A stretch of 64,000 bases of DNA from Benincasa hispida. Lineage: Eukaryota; Streptophyta; Magnoliopsida; Cucurbitales; Cucurbitaceae. The translations under genes and the position numbers were made by a program. Where the stretch lies: NCBI RefSeq assembly GCF_009727055.1, contig NC_052350.1:38028514-38092513 (forward strand). Reading direction: 5' to 3'. Position 1 is the first letter of the stretch; each line of letters opens with the position of its first letter. Below the pieces are notes generated by a model that worked only from the letters and a program-made list of their open reading frames with translations, was not told where the DNA came from and made no database searches. This document shows, piece by piece, positions 51,718-62,298 of the stretch.

Positions 51718-53799
51718 TGATGGGAATGATGCCCTAAACTCTCGTGTCCTGTAGTTTGTAAACACAGTTTTGTACGAACGCTTGTGATGTATAATATGTG
51801 ATATTTTCTTCACTACTTGTCTTTGAACATTGGATGTTTTATTTGCTTTATCACAAACCAATAAACTAAAATCCCTGGTTGTCATTATGTAACTTAAGCT
51901 GTATGTGGAAACATACAAGTAGATCATGTCTTAAGTGAGAACCAAAATGGTCTGTAGTATATGGATATAGGAGGGAAACCTTATCCTAGTAACCCTACAG
52001 ATGTAGCCCGATTTGTAGAATAGTTACAAGTGTTGTGACTTGCTACAGATGGTCTGATCCTGATCATTCATGTGAGGACATGCGAGCGGGGGCGTCCTAT
52101 ACAAAGAGTTTGTATAAGACCTAACCACAAAGTATTAACATTTCGTTATATAATATCGTTCATGACAGAGACTTCATTTCACTAGGATGACCATAGGTAC
52201 ATGACCTCAATCCTAAGTGAGTTGGGAACTTCTGTCTTTGAGGGCGGTCCTTTGATTTGCATGGGTGCGAGTGGCCAAGTCGCCGACTCAAACCTACCAC
52301 TTTGGGGATTCATTTGATTTGGGAGCTGGGAACTCAGCTACACAAGATGGAATTCACTTCTTCCCCGAAGCAGAAGTAAATAGATAGATTTCTCCCTTAA
52401 AGGATGATTCCGGGGCTTGAATGATGTGATGCCACATACCTTTTCATAGACCAAGAGGTGTCCACACATAGTAGGACTATGTTGTATTGTTCATTAGAGG
52501 GATCAGTGGTACTTAAGCAGTTAGATGTAACTACAGGAGCAAAACAACAAATTGTCCCAGTATACTTACGAGCATCTGTGAATGGTTATCGTACTGTTGA
52601 TTGGTTATATCCGACGAACACATAAATATATCTGTGGTAAGAAGAGTTCAGCTGTCGTTTAGTGGAATGCCTGGCAGTTAACAGATGCCAGATCTCGTGG
52701 CTAAAGAGTTTAGTCAGCTATTTACGTACCGTTGGAGCTTTAAGCCATAAAGGTCCTCTTGGTAACTCAATGGATTCAAGTTGAGAATCAGTTTTTGGGT
52801 CAGTTTGAAATGTTCAAATTGACAAGAGGGAGTTCGATTATAAATGATATGATTGACTTTATGTACGAGGCACATTAAATGGAGGAAGATGGATATAAAT
52901 ATGATATATATCTAGTGAGGGAGAAAACACTATGGTTTATATGTAATATTAAACTATAGGTTAATGAATATAATATGATTATATTTATTTTTTTAAATTT
53001 GGACAATTATAGGATAATTATGCCCGGTGTTTTCTCCGTAACCGTGTGTTAGTGGGAAGTTTCAACCTGTTTTCATAACTGAAGAATAAAATGAAAATCG
53101 TTTTCATTTTGCAAAAGATCACGTAATTCGCTCATGCATGGTGTATAATGCCTATCGCTAAGCTAACCGAGAGATTATACGATAGCTCGAAGTTACTACA
53201 TGATTGTATATAAGTGCGCATCTTTCTAAACGATCGCCTAAGTTTTACTAAATGATCGTCTAGCGTCAAGCGTTTACTAAACGATCGTCTATACGATCGC
53301 AACCTTTTTCCTACACAATCGTATACCTTCTTCTAAACGATCAAGCATTTTTTATATGATAGACTCTGCCCTTCTCCCACTTGCTTGGTCGTTGTATATG
53401 ATCTTTATATCCTCCTCCCCTCTACCAAATCCCAAAAGAGCCCACTCTTTGCATTCTCACACCAAGACCAGGGTTCCAAGTGGTGGTGTCATCCTCATTC
53501 TTCTGTTCGTGTGGAGGCCGTTCGTGAGTAAACGACCGGTGGTGTTGGAGGACGATTACTTGGACATTCCAACAAAATCTAGAGAAGTAGTCCTTGTTCA
53601 AAAGAATGAGTTTTGCTGAAGAATGAGTCTTCAACTGGTATGTATTCATTCTCTTATTGTTTATTTGGAAAAAGCATGCCGGTAATTTGTAGTATAAAGC
53701 ATATCTGTTCTATTAGAATGTAAATGCGGTAATTCTATCATAATGTATTTGGAACGATCCGCTTCCGCTCAGAGGTACTCTTGTATAAGAGTTCCTTCA
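51718..53799 (+). mobile_element. Solo copia LTR 1 (2082 bp), TSD GATTG
   Basis: Starts TGATGGGAATGATGCCC, ends AAGAGTTCCTTCA; exact duplication GATTG at 51713-51717 and 53800-53804. No internal element DNA. The N reading frame continues across it. It carries a decayed CGATCG cluster (53170-53350). Open frames near its right end (53356-53649) are not genes. Confidence 0.95.
53170..53350 (+). repeat. CGATCG palindrome cluster in solo LTR 1
   Basis: About seven copies, such as CTAAACGATCGCCTAAG, CTAAATGATCGTCTAG, CTAAACGATCGTCTA, TATACGATCGCA and CTAAACGATCAAG. More decayed than in solo LTR 2. Confidence 0.85.
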
Positions 53800-53804
53800 G
53801 ATTG

Positions 53805-54990
53805 TTGATGACGCATCAACTAGATGAGCTCTGAATTTTTCAATGGAGAACACTACCGCTAACATTTCTTTTTTCGTAGTGGTGTAATGTTCATGGGACT
53901 CATTCAATGTCTTCGATGCGTAAGAAATGAGGTGTATTAAGTTTCCCTTTTTCTGACCCAACATGGCTCTAACTGCTACATCACTTGCTCACACATTAGA
54001 ATGAACAGTTGCGTCTAGTCTCGGGCTATTAATATCGAAGCAGCAGTTAACACATACCTTAAAATCTCGAATGCGTTGGGCCAATCTTCATCGAATATGT
54101 AGGGTCTGTTTAACTCTAACAATGCGCTTAGTCATCGCGCGATTTGAGAAAATCATAAACCTTCGATAAAAGCCTGCATGTTTTAACAAACTCCTTAAAG
54201 CTTTAACATTGGCAGGCAGAGGCAGTTTGGCTATGACATTAATTTTTGCTTCGTCCACTTCCAATCCCGCTTTGGACACCTTGTGTCCTAGAACAACACC
54301 TTCAATCACAATAAAGTGTCAATTTTCCCAGTTCAGCACCAAGTTTGTTTCCTCACATCGAGCGGAGATAACCTCTAAATTGTTTAAGCAGGTTTGATAG
54401 GAGTCCCCAAAACTGAGAAGTCATCCATAAATATTTTAACAAATTGCTCAAGGAAGTTAGAGAAAATTTCCACCATGCACCTTTGAAAAGTTCCTAGTGC
54501 GTTGCATAGCTCGAAGGGCATGCGTCGGAATGCAAATGTCCCAAAGGGGCATGTGAAAGTTGTTTTATTCGGGTCTTCTGAAGCAAGAAGGATCTGGTTG
54601 TATCCTGAGTATCCATCTACGAAACAATAAAGTTCTTTGCCAGTCAGTCGATCGAGCATTTGGTCAATAAAAGGAAGGGGAAAGTGGTCTATCTTGGTCG
54701 CTGCATTGAGTTTTCTATAGTCCATACATATGTGCCATCCTGTGACAGTTCTGGATGGGATGATTTTATTGTTGCTATTGACTATTACAGTGGTGCCTCC
54801 CTTTTTGGGGATGCATTGTATTAGGCTCACCCAGCTACGGTCAGAAATGGCGTAAATTACCCCTACGTCGAGCCACTTTTTAATTTCTTTCTTTACCACT
54901 TCTTTCATAACAGGATTTAGCCTGCGTTGAGGCTCGATTGATCCGGTTTTCCCTTCTTCCAATCGAATCTTGTGCATACAATATGAAGGG
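53805..54990 (-). pseudogene. Element N reverse transcriptase and RNase H start (Athila)
   Basis: Minus strand. 54977-54384 is open: MHKIRLEEGKTGSIEPQRRL, EVVKKEIKKWLDVGVIYAIS, WHICMDYRKLNAATKIDHFP, LPFIDQMLDRL, FVDGYSGYNQILLASEDPNK, TTFTCPFGTFAFRRMPFELC and the catalytic FMDDFSVLG, all standard for Athila. 54309-54088 continues GVVLGHKVSKAGLEVDEAKI and GFYRRFM. Decayed RNase H follows to 53805 (AVVFSIEKFRAHLVDA) up to the solo LTR. The RT catalytic Asp pair is intact, so RT is one of the better preserved parts. Confidence 0.92.
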
Positions 54991-55322
54991 TTGATTCCTC
55001 AAATGTCAGCCATTGTCCAGCCAATTGCATGTGTATGCTTCTTTAATATCTACAAAAAAGAGAGCTTGTTAGGCTGAGAAAGATTAGTTGGAATAATAAC
55101 AGGCAAAGTATTATTAGGTTCAAGAAAAGCGTATTTTAAATGGTTAGAGAGATTTTTTAAATCGAGCGTTGGTGGCTCATCTAGGGAAGGACGCGCTGGT
55201 TTCGTCTACCGCTCATCCAGACTTAGCAGCTCAAATCTTCTTATAGTTTCACCCAACGTGTGGACCTCACAAACTTGGTCCATTTCTTCTTCAGGCAGTA
55301 TAGTTGAGTCGATACGTTGACA
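54991..55322 (-). pseudogene. Element N protease-RT linker
   Basis: Decayed minus-strand coding DNA between protease and RT. No landmark motif. Position and composition fit the Athila linker. Confidence 0.5.
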
Positions 55323-55892
55323 TTACTTTGCATCATCTAGGAATTTTAATGCGTTCAACACATTGAATTTAACTTCCTGATTGTCTACACACATGGTCAA
55401 TTCCCCCTCATGCAGGTCTATCAAAACTTTTTCGATAGCAAGGAATAGGTGTCCGAAGATTATTGGAACATCCTGATCAACCTCATAGTCTAAGACGATG
55501 AAGTCCATCGAAAATATAAATTTGTCAACCTTTACCAAGACATCTTCGAAATTTCCTTCAGGGTATGTGATAGACCTGTCAGCAAGTTGAAGCATTACAA
55601 AAATAGGTTGAGCTTTACCAATTCCAAGTTTCTTGAAGATTGAGAGGGGCATTAGGTTAATACTTGCTCCAAGATCACACAACGAATTCCCTACATCTAT
55701 TCTTCCAATTGAACAAGGAATGGTAAAACTGCCAGGATCCTTCTGCTTTTTAGGAATGTTGTTGTTGATCAACGCAATACACTCCTTTGTTAATGCTACT
55801 GCTCCCAATTCACTGATTTTTCTTTTCTTCGTTAAGACATCCTTCAGGAATTTTACGTAGCTTGGCATCTGTTCTAGTACTTTTATGAGGGG
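55323..55892 (-). pseudogene. Element N protease (Athila)
   Basis: Open from 55868 to 55323: MPSYVKFLKDVLTKKRKISE, CIALINNNIPKKQKDPGSFT, then the active site LCDLGASINLMPLSIFKKLG, the Athila form (D-L-G rather than D-S/T-G), and LADRSITYPEGNFEDVLVKV, FIVLDYEVDQDVPIIFGHLF. Upstream to 55892 reads NIPLIKVLEQ, the usual gag-protease sequence. The gag side was separated by insertion of element H. Confidence 0.9.
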
Positions 55893-55907
55893 AATGTTGA
55901 TATGTGA

Positions 55908-55927
55908 AACTTGTAGAAATATAAGTT
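55908..55927 (+). promoter_or_regulatory. U3-terminal hairpin, element H
   Basis: AACTTGTA and TATAAGTT around GAAA; eight pairs, one of them G:T (G:U in RNA). Confidence 0.8.
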
Positions 55928-56346
55928 ATTCTGCCTGTTTTATCTTATACAATTAGGAAAAAGCTTTGAAAATGCGACGATTTGCTAAGAAAATTCATAA
56001 AAATAATTGCAACATGTGATCGCACACTCTCAACGCCTCATTTGTCTATTTTAAAGCTAAATCATTTTGTTTAAGTGCAGAATGTCTGCTGACATAATCA
56101 AATGAGAAATCTCAACGCTTACTCATGATTGCATAACTAAACAAGTTGGTGACTCCAGTCGGTGAGACATGGCGCAACACTTGGTGGTGGAGGTCAAATC
56201 AAAGATTGAGTTGGTGGTTGATAAGAAAGCTTCGTTGCAGAGCCAATGAACTTCTGACGCACAGCAGGTGGCGTATCAGGGTATGGAATTTAATGCACCT
56301 TATCAACACAATCATAAGCAAGAGAAGAAAAGCTATCCTCATCGTC

Positions 56347-56355
56347 TATAAATAG
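56347..56355 (+). promoter_or_regulatory. TATA box in LTR H
   Basis: TATAAATAG, 450 bases into the LTR, as in LTRs C, M and Q. Confidence 0.65.
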
Positions 56356-56557
56356 CCATGAAATCACCATGCAAAAGAGGAAAGAACTTGCTAAGAAAAG
56401 AATTAATCATACAAAATTTTTCAAATGAGCCCTTTCTCTTACATCCATTCAAAAACATTAGTGAGAGCTTCGGTTTCCTGTGGGAGTAAAAGAGAAACTC
56501 CATCTTTCAATACATATAGTGAAGAATTCATTGAGGAAGCCGAGAGAAACAAGAAAT

Positions 56558-56961
56558 TTTTGGGAATGTCCTAAACTCGCAATTCATAAATATTGTTAAC
56601 ATATTCTATTTATCAATAAAAGTATTATTGAGTATTTTTTTTCAATAAATTGTTATTGGTATTGCATTCTATCATAAAAATCCAATAAATGAATCCACGA
56701 CTATAATATGAATACTTTAACTTTATGTGGCAACATAAAAGAGGATCTAGTTTTAGTATATAGCCAAAATGGTCTATAAGTATATGGATGAGATTGGGTA
56801 CCTCATCCTGGTGACACGATTGGATGTGGCCTATTTTGTACATTGATACAAATGATGTGAGTGGGGACATCCTATACAATGAGTTTGCATAAGACAGAAC
56901 TTTGAAATAGTCACTTTTGTTTATAACGACCTTTTACTGTTAAAATTGACTATTTCAAATT
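56558..56961 (+). mobile_element. 5' LTR fragment of element F
   Basis: The first 400 bases of the LTR, related to LTRs E and I. At about 56961 it runs straight into integrase coding DNA. The primer site, leader, gag, protease and most of integrase are missing. Confidence 0.85.
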
Positions 56962-59125
56962 TAAACCTTGTTAGACATGGTTCGTTTGATGATGAGTTAT
57001 GCTCAGTTACCTCATTCGTTTTGGGGATATGCTATACAGAATGTCGTATATATTCTGAACATGGTTCCCACAAAAAGTGTTTCAGAAACATCGTATGAGT
57101 TATAGAGAGGATATAAAAGTAGTTTATGGCACTTCTGAATCTGGGGATGCTCGACACACGTGTTGGTGCAAAACCCTAAGAAATTGGAACAACGTTCAAA
57201 ATTATGCATATTTGTACGATACACTAAAGAAACAAAAGGTGAATTGTTCTATGATCCCCAAAAAGATAAAATATTTATATCGACAAATGCTACATTCTTA
57301 GAAGATCATATTAGAAATCATCAACCTCACAATAAACTAGTATTGAATGAAATGACCAAAGATATTATAGATAAATCTACAAAAGTTGTTAATCAAGTTG
57401 GTCCATCAACAACAGTTGTTGTCCCATCACATCCTTCCCATGAGTTAAAAATGCCTCGACGTAGTGGGAGGGTTTTTCATCAGCCTGAATGCTACATGGG
57501 TTAAACAGAAACTCAGGACATCATATCTGATGATGGCCTAGAGGATCCATTAACCTTTAAACAGGTAATGGATGATGTTGACAAGGAACAATGGATAAAA
57601 GCCATGGACATGGAAATGGAGTCAATGTACTTCGATTCTATCTGGGAATTTGTAGATAAACCACATGGGGTTAAACCTATAGGTTGTAAATGATCTACAA
57701 GAGAAAGCGAGACCAAGCTAGCAAGGTGCAAATCGATAAAGCCAGACTTGTGGCAAAAGGTTTTACCCAAAGGGAGGGGGTTGACTATGAAGAAATCTTC
57801 TCTCCTTTTGCCATGATAAAATCAATTAGAATACTTTTATCCATTGCCACATATTATGACTATAAAATATGGCAAAATGGATGTCAAGACAGCTTTCTTG
57901 AACGACCATCTTGACAAAAGTATTTTCATGTCTCAACCAGAAGGGTTCATTGAACAGGGTCAAAAACAAAAGGTTTATAAGCTTAAAATATCCATTTATA
58001 GGTTAAAACAAGCTTCTAGATCCTGGAATATAAGATTTGACATTGCAATCAAGTCTTATGGCTTTGAACAGAATGTTGATGAACATTATGTATACAAGAA
58101 AATAGTAGTCAACAAAACTGTAGCTTTCTTGGTCCTTTATGTTGATGATATCTTGCTCATTGGGAATGAGACAAGTTTTCTTGCTGACATAAAGAGATGG
58201 TTAGCATCACAATTTCAAATGAAAGATTTGGGAAATGCTCAATATATTCTTGGGATCCAAATTTTTCGGAATTGCAAGAACAGAACCCTAGCACTATCTC
58301 AAGCATTTTATATTGACAAGATGTTATCAAGGTATAATATGCAAAATTCCAAAAAGGGGTATATTACCTTTTAAACAAGGAATTCATTTGTCAAAGGAAC
58401 AGTGTCCTAAGACGCCTCAAGAAGTTGAGAAAATGAAAAGAATTTCATATGCTTCAGCAGTTGGGAGTTTGATGTACGTTATGTTGTGTACACGTCCTGG
58501 CATATGCTTTGTAGTAGGAATCATCAGCAGGTTCCAATCTAACCCTAGACACATTCATTAGACTGCTGTCAAGAACATCCTCAAGTATTTTCGGAGAACG
58601 AGGGATTATATGCTTATGTATGGGCCTAAGGATTTGATCCTTATGGGATACACTGATTCTGATTTTCAAACTGATGTAGATTCTAGGAAATTTATTTCAT
58701 GATCAGTTTTCACTCTTAACAGGGGAGCTATAGTGTGGAAAAGCATCAAACAGAGTTGTATAGCTGACTCCACGATGGAAGCAAAATATGTAGCTATATG
58801 CGAAGCAGAATATGTAGCTGCATATGAAGCAGTATGGCTATGCAAGTTCCTGTCAGATTTGGAAGTAGTTCCAAATATGCATATGCCCATTACCCTATAT
58901 TGCGATAACAGTGGTGGAATTGCCAATTTTAAGGAACCAAGAAGTCAAAAGTGTGAAAAACATATCAAAAGAAAGTACCATCTTATTAGAGAGATAGTAC
59001 GCCGACGAGACATGATAGTCACAAAGATAGCCTCAGAAGACAACCTTGCTGATCCTTTTACGAAAGCCCTCTCAACTAAAGTATTTGAGGGCCACCTGGT
59101 CGAACTAGAACTATGGGCATCATAA
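56962..59125 (+). pseudogene. F pol remnant: integrase end, RT, RNase H
   Basis: 56962-57503: integrase tail (RTLLDMVRLMMSY, LPHSFWGYAIQNVVYILNMV in the proper frame) and the linker LKMPRRSGRVFHQPECYMG. RT 57530-58370: KAMDMEMESMYFDSIWEFVD, one base lost near 57690, ARLVAKGFTQREGVDYEEIF, MDVKTAFLNDHLDKSIFMSQ, YRLKQASRSWNIRFD and the catalytic YVDDILLIGNE. RNase H 58373-59125: SYASAVGSLMYVMLCTRPGI, YTDSDFQTDVDSRK, IADSTMEAKYVA, TLYCDNSGGIANFKEPRSQK, HIKRKYHLIREIVRRRDMIV and DNLADPFTKALSTKVFEGHL. At least four stops or frameshifts. The RNase H is far more complete than in element D. It has an eight-codon tandem duplication at 58781-58828. Confidence 0.92.
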
Positions 59126-59249
59126 TCTAGGGCAAGTGGGAGAATGACAGGGTATTTTGGATGCCCTAGTTTATTGTATTTTCTCTCTATTTTTCTCAAC
59201 ATTGTAAACATTATATATTTGTGTATTTGTATCTCATTGGAGTATTAGT

Positions 59250-59262
59250 CCAAGTGGAAGAT
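59250..59262 (+). other. Polypurine tract of element F
   Basis: CCAAGTGGAAGAT just before the 3' LTR, as usual for copia elements. Confidence 0.75.
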
Positions 59263-59331
59263 TGTTGGGAATGTCATAAGGTTCCTCTACTAGCTCGTAA
59301 AATTATATCTTGGATTACTGAGTTGAGCGGA

Positions 59332-59419
59332 TTTGAAATATTCAAATTCGAAATTAAGGTTTTGAATTTGAAGTGTTCAAATTAAATTAGGATTTTAATT
59401 AATTGTATTTGATGCAATT
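59332..59419 (+). repeat. Hairpins in F 3' LTR
   Basis: ATTTGAA / TTCAAAT around ATA (about 59332-59348); AATTTGAA / TTCAAATT around GTG (59365-59383); AATTGTAT / ATGCAATT around TTG with one G:T pair (59401-59419). Confidence 0.88.
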
Positions 59420-59652
59420 AAAACATTTATTTTTGTGAAAAATCAACAAAAGTGGAGAGTTTAAAAATATTTAAATGTTGAATTAAATATTAATAACATG
59501 AATAGGATTTATGTCTAATTAGATGATTGATTAATTTAATATTTGATGATAAATTATCATTTAATTAATTAATTAAATTAGTTTAATTAATTATTTAAAT
59601 AAATAAAACATTGTTTCATTTATTGAAATTCAAATTTAGATTTGAATTTACA

Positions 59653-59654
<2 letters not shown>

Positions 59655-59682
<28 letters not shown>
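59655..59682. repeat. (TA)n microsatellite
   Basis: Fourteen TA units in the F 3' LTR. Confidence 0.95.
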
Positions 59683-59687
<5 letters not shown>

Positions 59688-60219
59688 ATTTTACTAGAAA
59701 TTAAATGGAATTTTTTAAAAAAAAATTGGAAAATTGGAGAAATGAAAATTCCACTCCAAGTTTTTCCTTCATTTGGAGTAGCTTCACCCAAATAAGCCAT
59801 ATTTTCCACTTGCTTAGTGCTAACTGAAGTGTCAATTAGCAACTAAGTAAGTATTTACATGAATAGAGTTGATAAATAAGTTGAACTTCAGCTCTAATTA
59901 ATTCATGCTGCTGGCAAAAAGCTGAAACCCTCTTTCCATTTCTCAAACCCTCTCCAACCCTTCACATAATTGACTCCAATTCTGAGTTCCACTTCTCAAA
60001 TCCAAGTTAGAGGATGTAGAGAAGCTCTTTGTGGTGGTTCACTGAAGTTTTGGATTCAAATTCACGGAAAGAAGCAAACATCAAAGGTGATTATATTCTT
60101 GAAACCTACTTTAGCATAAAACTATTTTTTACATGCTTTTAGAACTCAAATTAAATGTAATTAGAGTGCTTTTTTATTCCAATTTCTTCTACTACATGTT
60201 AGTTTACTCTATCAGAAAT

Positions 60220-61021
60220 TGTGCACCACGACTTGACTCCCTTTCCCTATTCTCTATCTTAAGGTGTATTTGTATTGTTTAAGCGTTGTAAAGACTCATT
60301 TCTTTAATATGAATACATATTCATTTCAACTCTCATTCGTACTCTCTTTATTCATTATGAGCAGCTAAATCCTTCATGGGTTGAGAAGCATCTAGTTAAC
60401 ATGAACTAAGTAATATTTAAATCATGCAATTTACTTGTTTTATGTATGCCAGATGAAATACTTTGATAACTCGGAAGATTACCCTATGTAGATTAAATCT
60501 CAGTTTGAGAAAATTAGAGATTTAGAACTCATAAAACAAGAAGAGAGGTTCCTTAGAAACAAGTAACATTTTTTGCATTATACACTCATTGCATGCATCC
60601 TAGAGATTGGATAATGTGGCTATGTACACTGAGAAGTGTAAGTTCTAATCATGAGTGCATCACGTGAATGCATGAATTATATATTCACTTAGGAATTGTT
60701 AGCGAATATTCTTCTCAACCCTGTCATCACATATCTACATTTCACAACCATCGCATTTATTGTTTCACTCAAAGACCCCCTCCCCTTCTCCCCACCCCCC
60801 CCCTCCTGCCATCGCATATAACTTAGTTTTAAGTAATATAAAAAATCAATCTGATTTGTAATCAATTGCGTCAAGATCAAAGCTTTAGACTTTAATTGCA
60901 TACTTGTAAAGCAATCCCTGAGTTCAACCTTGGACTTACCAGGACTCTAGTTGAGCTTGCACTTGGGTTCAATTAGATAAAACAGTGCATTATAGCCTCA
61001 TAATTATTATTCATTTCATCA
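60220..61021 (+). mobile_element. 5' LTR of element H, second part
   Basis: Continues after F. Shows the LTR motif TCCCTGAGTTCAACCTTGGA near 60915 and ends TTCATTTCATCA, as LTR M. A C/T-rich run (CCCCCTCCCCTTCTCCCC type) lies near 60776-60808. Confidence 0.85.
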
Positions 61022-61027
61022 AGTTTT

Positions 61028-61045
61028 TGGCACTGCTACCGGGGA
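61028..61045 (+). other. Primer-binding site of element H (Asp type)
   Basis: TGGCACTGCTACCGGGGA, six bases after the LTR end. Confidence 0.87.
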
Positions 61046-61252
61046 TTGCGGTAACTAAGTGTGCTAAGACTACTGTTTTTTATCTTGGTAGACCTCGATT
61101 ATTGGAGTATTGCACCTTGACTGCGAGAAAGGTGCAAACGTTCTATGAGTGAAGGGTCCACACTTGAGCTTATATATGACCCATAAATTGAAAGAAATTT
61201 TCGCAGAAAGTAGAGAGAAAACCGAAGAAAATGATAGAATAGAGCTTAAAGG

Positions 61253-61755
61253 ATGGCAGAACAGAAAAATCCTCCGAAAGTGCCACGAGCAGTGATCAAC
61301 AATGAAGATGATGCACTTGCCAACCCGTTTCTATTGGCAAACAATTACAATAGACCTATTAGGATTATGCATCACCTAACTTGTATTATTTCTCACCAAG
61401 AATCATGCAACTAGCCTTGAATGGGACTAGATTCGAAATGAAGGTTGTAATGCTTCAAATGATTCAAACAGCTGGTCAGTTTGGAGGAAGGCACGGAGAG
61501 GATCCCCAGGCCCATCTAAGAAGTTTTATTGAAATCTACAACACACTTGTATTCCCTAACATCACCCTAGAGGAAGTAGAACCTCATTCTTTAGAGGTAT
61601 GCCCACGCAATCCACAATCCGTCTACTTTATCAAGAATAACCCTTATTCCAATATCTACAATCTCGATTGGCGAAATCATCCTAACTTTTCATGGGGTGG
61701 TAATTAACAACAGCAAGCTAATTTGCACAACGCCCAAAGAAATGGACCGCCTGTG
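61253..61755 (+). pseudogene. gag: Element H gag, internally deleted
   Basis: ATG at 61253 (MAEQKNPPKVPRAVINNEDD). A frame change near 61370 leads to SPRIMQLALNGTRFEMKVVM and LQMIQTAGQFGGRHGEDPQA, HLRSFIEIYNTLVFPNITLE. It then jumps directly to EPHSLEVCPRNPQSVYFIKN and NPYSNIYNLDWRNHPNFSWG, the part after the zinc knuckle. Several hundred codons of capsid and the first knuckle cysteines are missing compared with elements B and G. It is cut at 61755 by LTR J. Confidence 0.85.
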
Positions 61756-62298
61756 TTGTTACACCCCCTCCCGAGCCTACCTTTAGAACCCAAAAAGAGG
61801 CATGAGGACAGCAGATATCACCCTTTTTGTGATACCTACTGCCCATCTGAACCTTTTTTACTCATTAACCTTTAAGCCAAGGATATAAACAACAACTGTT
61901 TGGCTAAACTCATTTTATCACAAATAGTATAATGCTTACATAACTCCCAGACTTAACTACAAAGTTTACAACAACAACTTAGAACCGGAAGTGTCACTGT
62001 GACATGGCATACCTTGACCTTAGTAGCACCTTAGAACTCCTCATCTTTCGCTACCTGGGAAGAAAAACATAAAAGAAAAGAATGAGCTTCAAGAAGCTCA
62101 GTGAGTGGTAACAACATAACAAGTCTCTTTCAACTTATAGCAAATAAAAGCATATCACATTACGAGGTCAACATCAAAACCTCAACCTCAAATGAGTCTG
62201 TTCTCAACCCTACCTACACACACGGTAGATAGTTAAACTGATACTACTCATAAATGTATACTCTCATGTGTTCCCTATGTGCACATAGATCCCCGCTT
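61756..62298 (-). mobile_element. Gypsy LTR fragment J
   Basis: On the minus strand it ends GGGAGGGGGTGTAACA, the typical end of Tekay/Del LTRs (compare GGGGTGTGACA in K). It runs rightward until copia LTR I interrupts. No coding sequence. Confidence 0.7.

Larger units (their letters stand above)
50812..52110. repeat. 649-bp tandem duplication
   Basis: 50812-51460 and 51461-52110 are about 95 percent identical in the LTR part. Each unit holds an RNase H segment of element N followed by the first 390 bases of the inserted copia LTR. The join at 51460-51462 shares only TGT between the two parental sequences. Confidence 0.92.
55898..56557 (+). mobile_element. 5' LTR of element H, first part
   Basis: Starts near TGATATGTGAAACTTGTAG with the terminal hairpin (55908-55927). 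TATA box at 56347. Inserted in element N. Left flank AATGT. Cut at 56557 by copia element F; it continues at 60220. Confidence 0.82.
56558..60214 (+). mobile_element. Ty1/copia element F (internally deleted), TSD GAAAT
   Basis: Exact duplication GAAAT at 56553-56557 and 60215-60219. Left end TTTTGGGAATGTCC, right end TTTACTCTATCA. Only the end of integrase, RT and RNase H remain between a partial 5' LTR and a 3' LTR. Inserted into LTR H, whose sequence joins across it. Confidence 0.93.
59263..60214 (+). mobile_element. 3' LTR of element F (internal deletion)
   Basis: Starts TGTTGGGAATGTC and jumps to ATAAGGTTCCTCTACTAGC; the part matching 56570-56961 of the 5' LTR and more is missing. Ends TTTACTCTATCA. 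It contains perfect hairpins (59332-59419) and a TA microsatellite. Confidence 0.88.
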
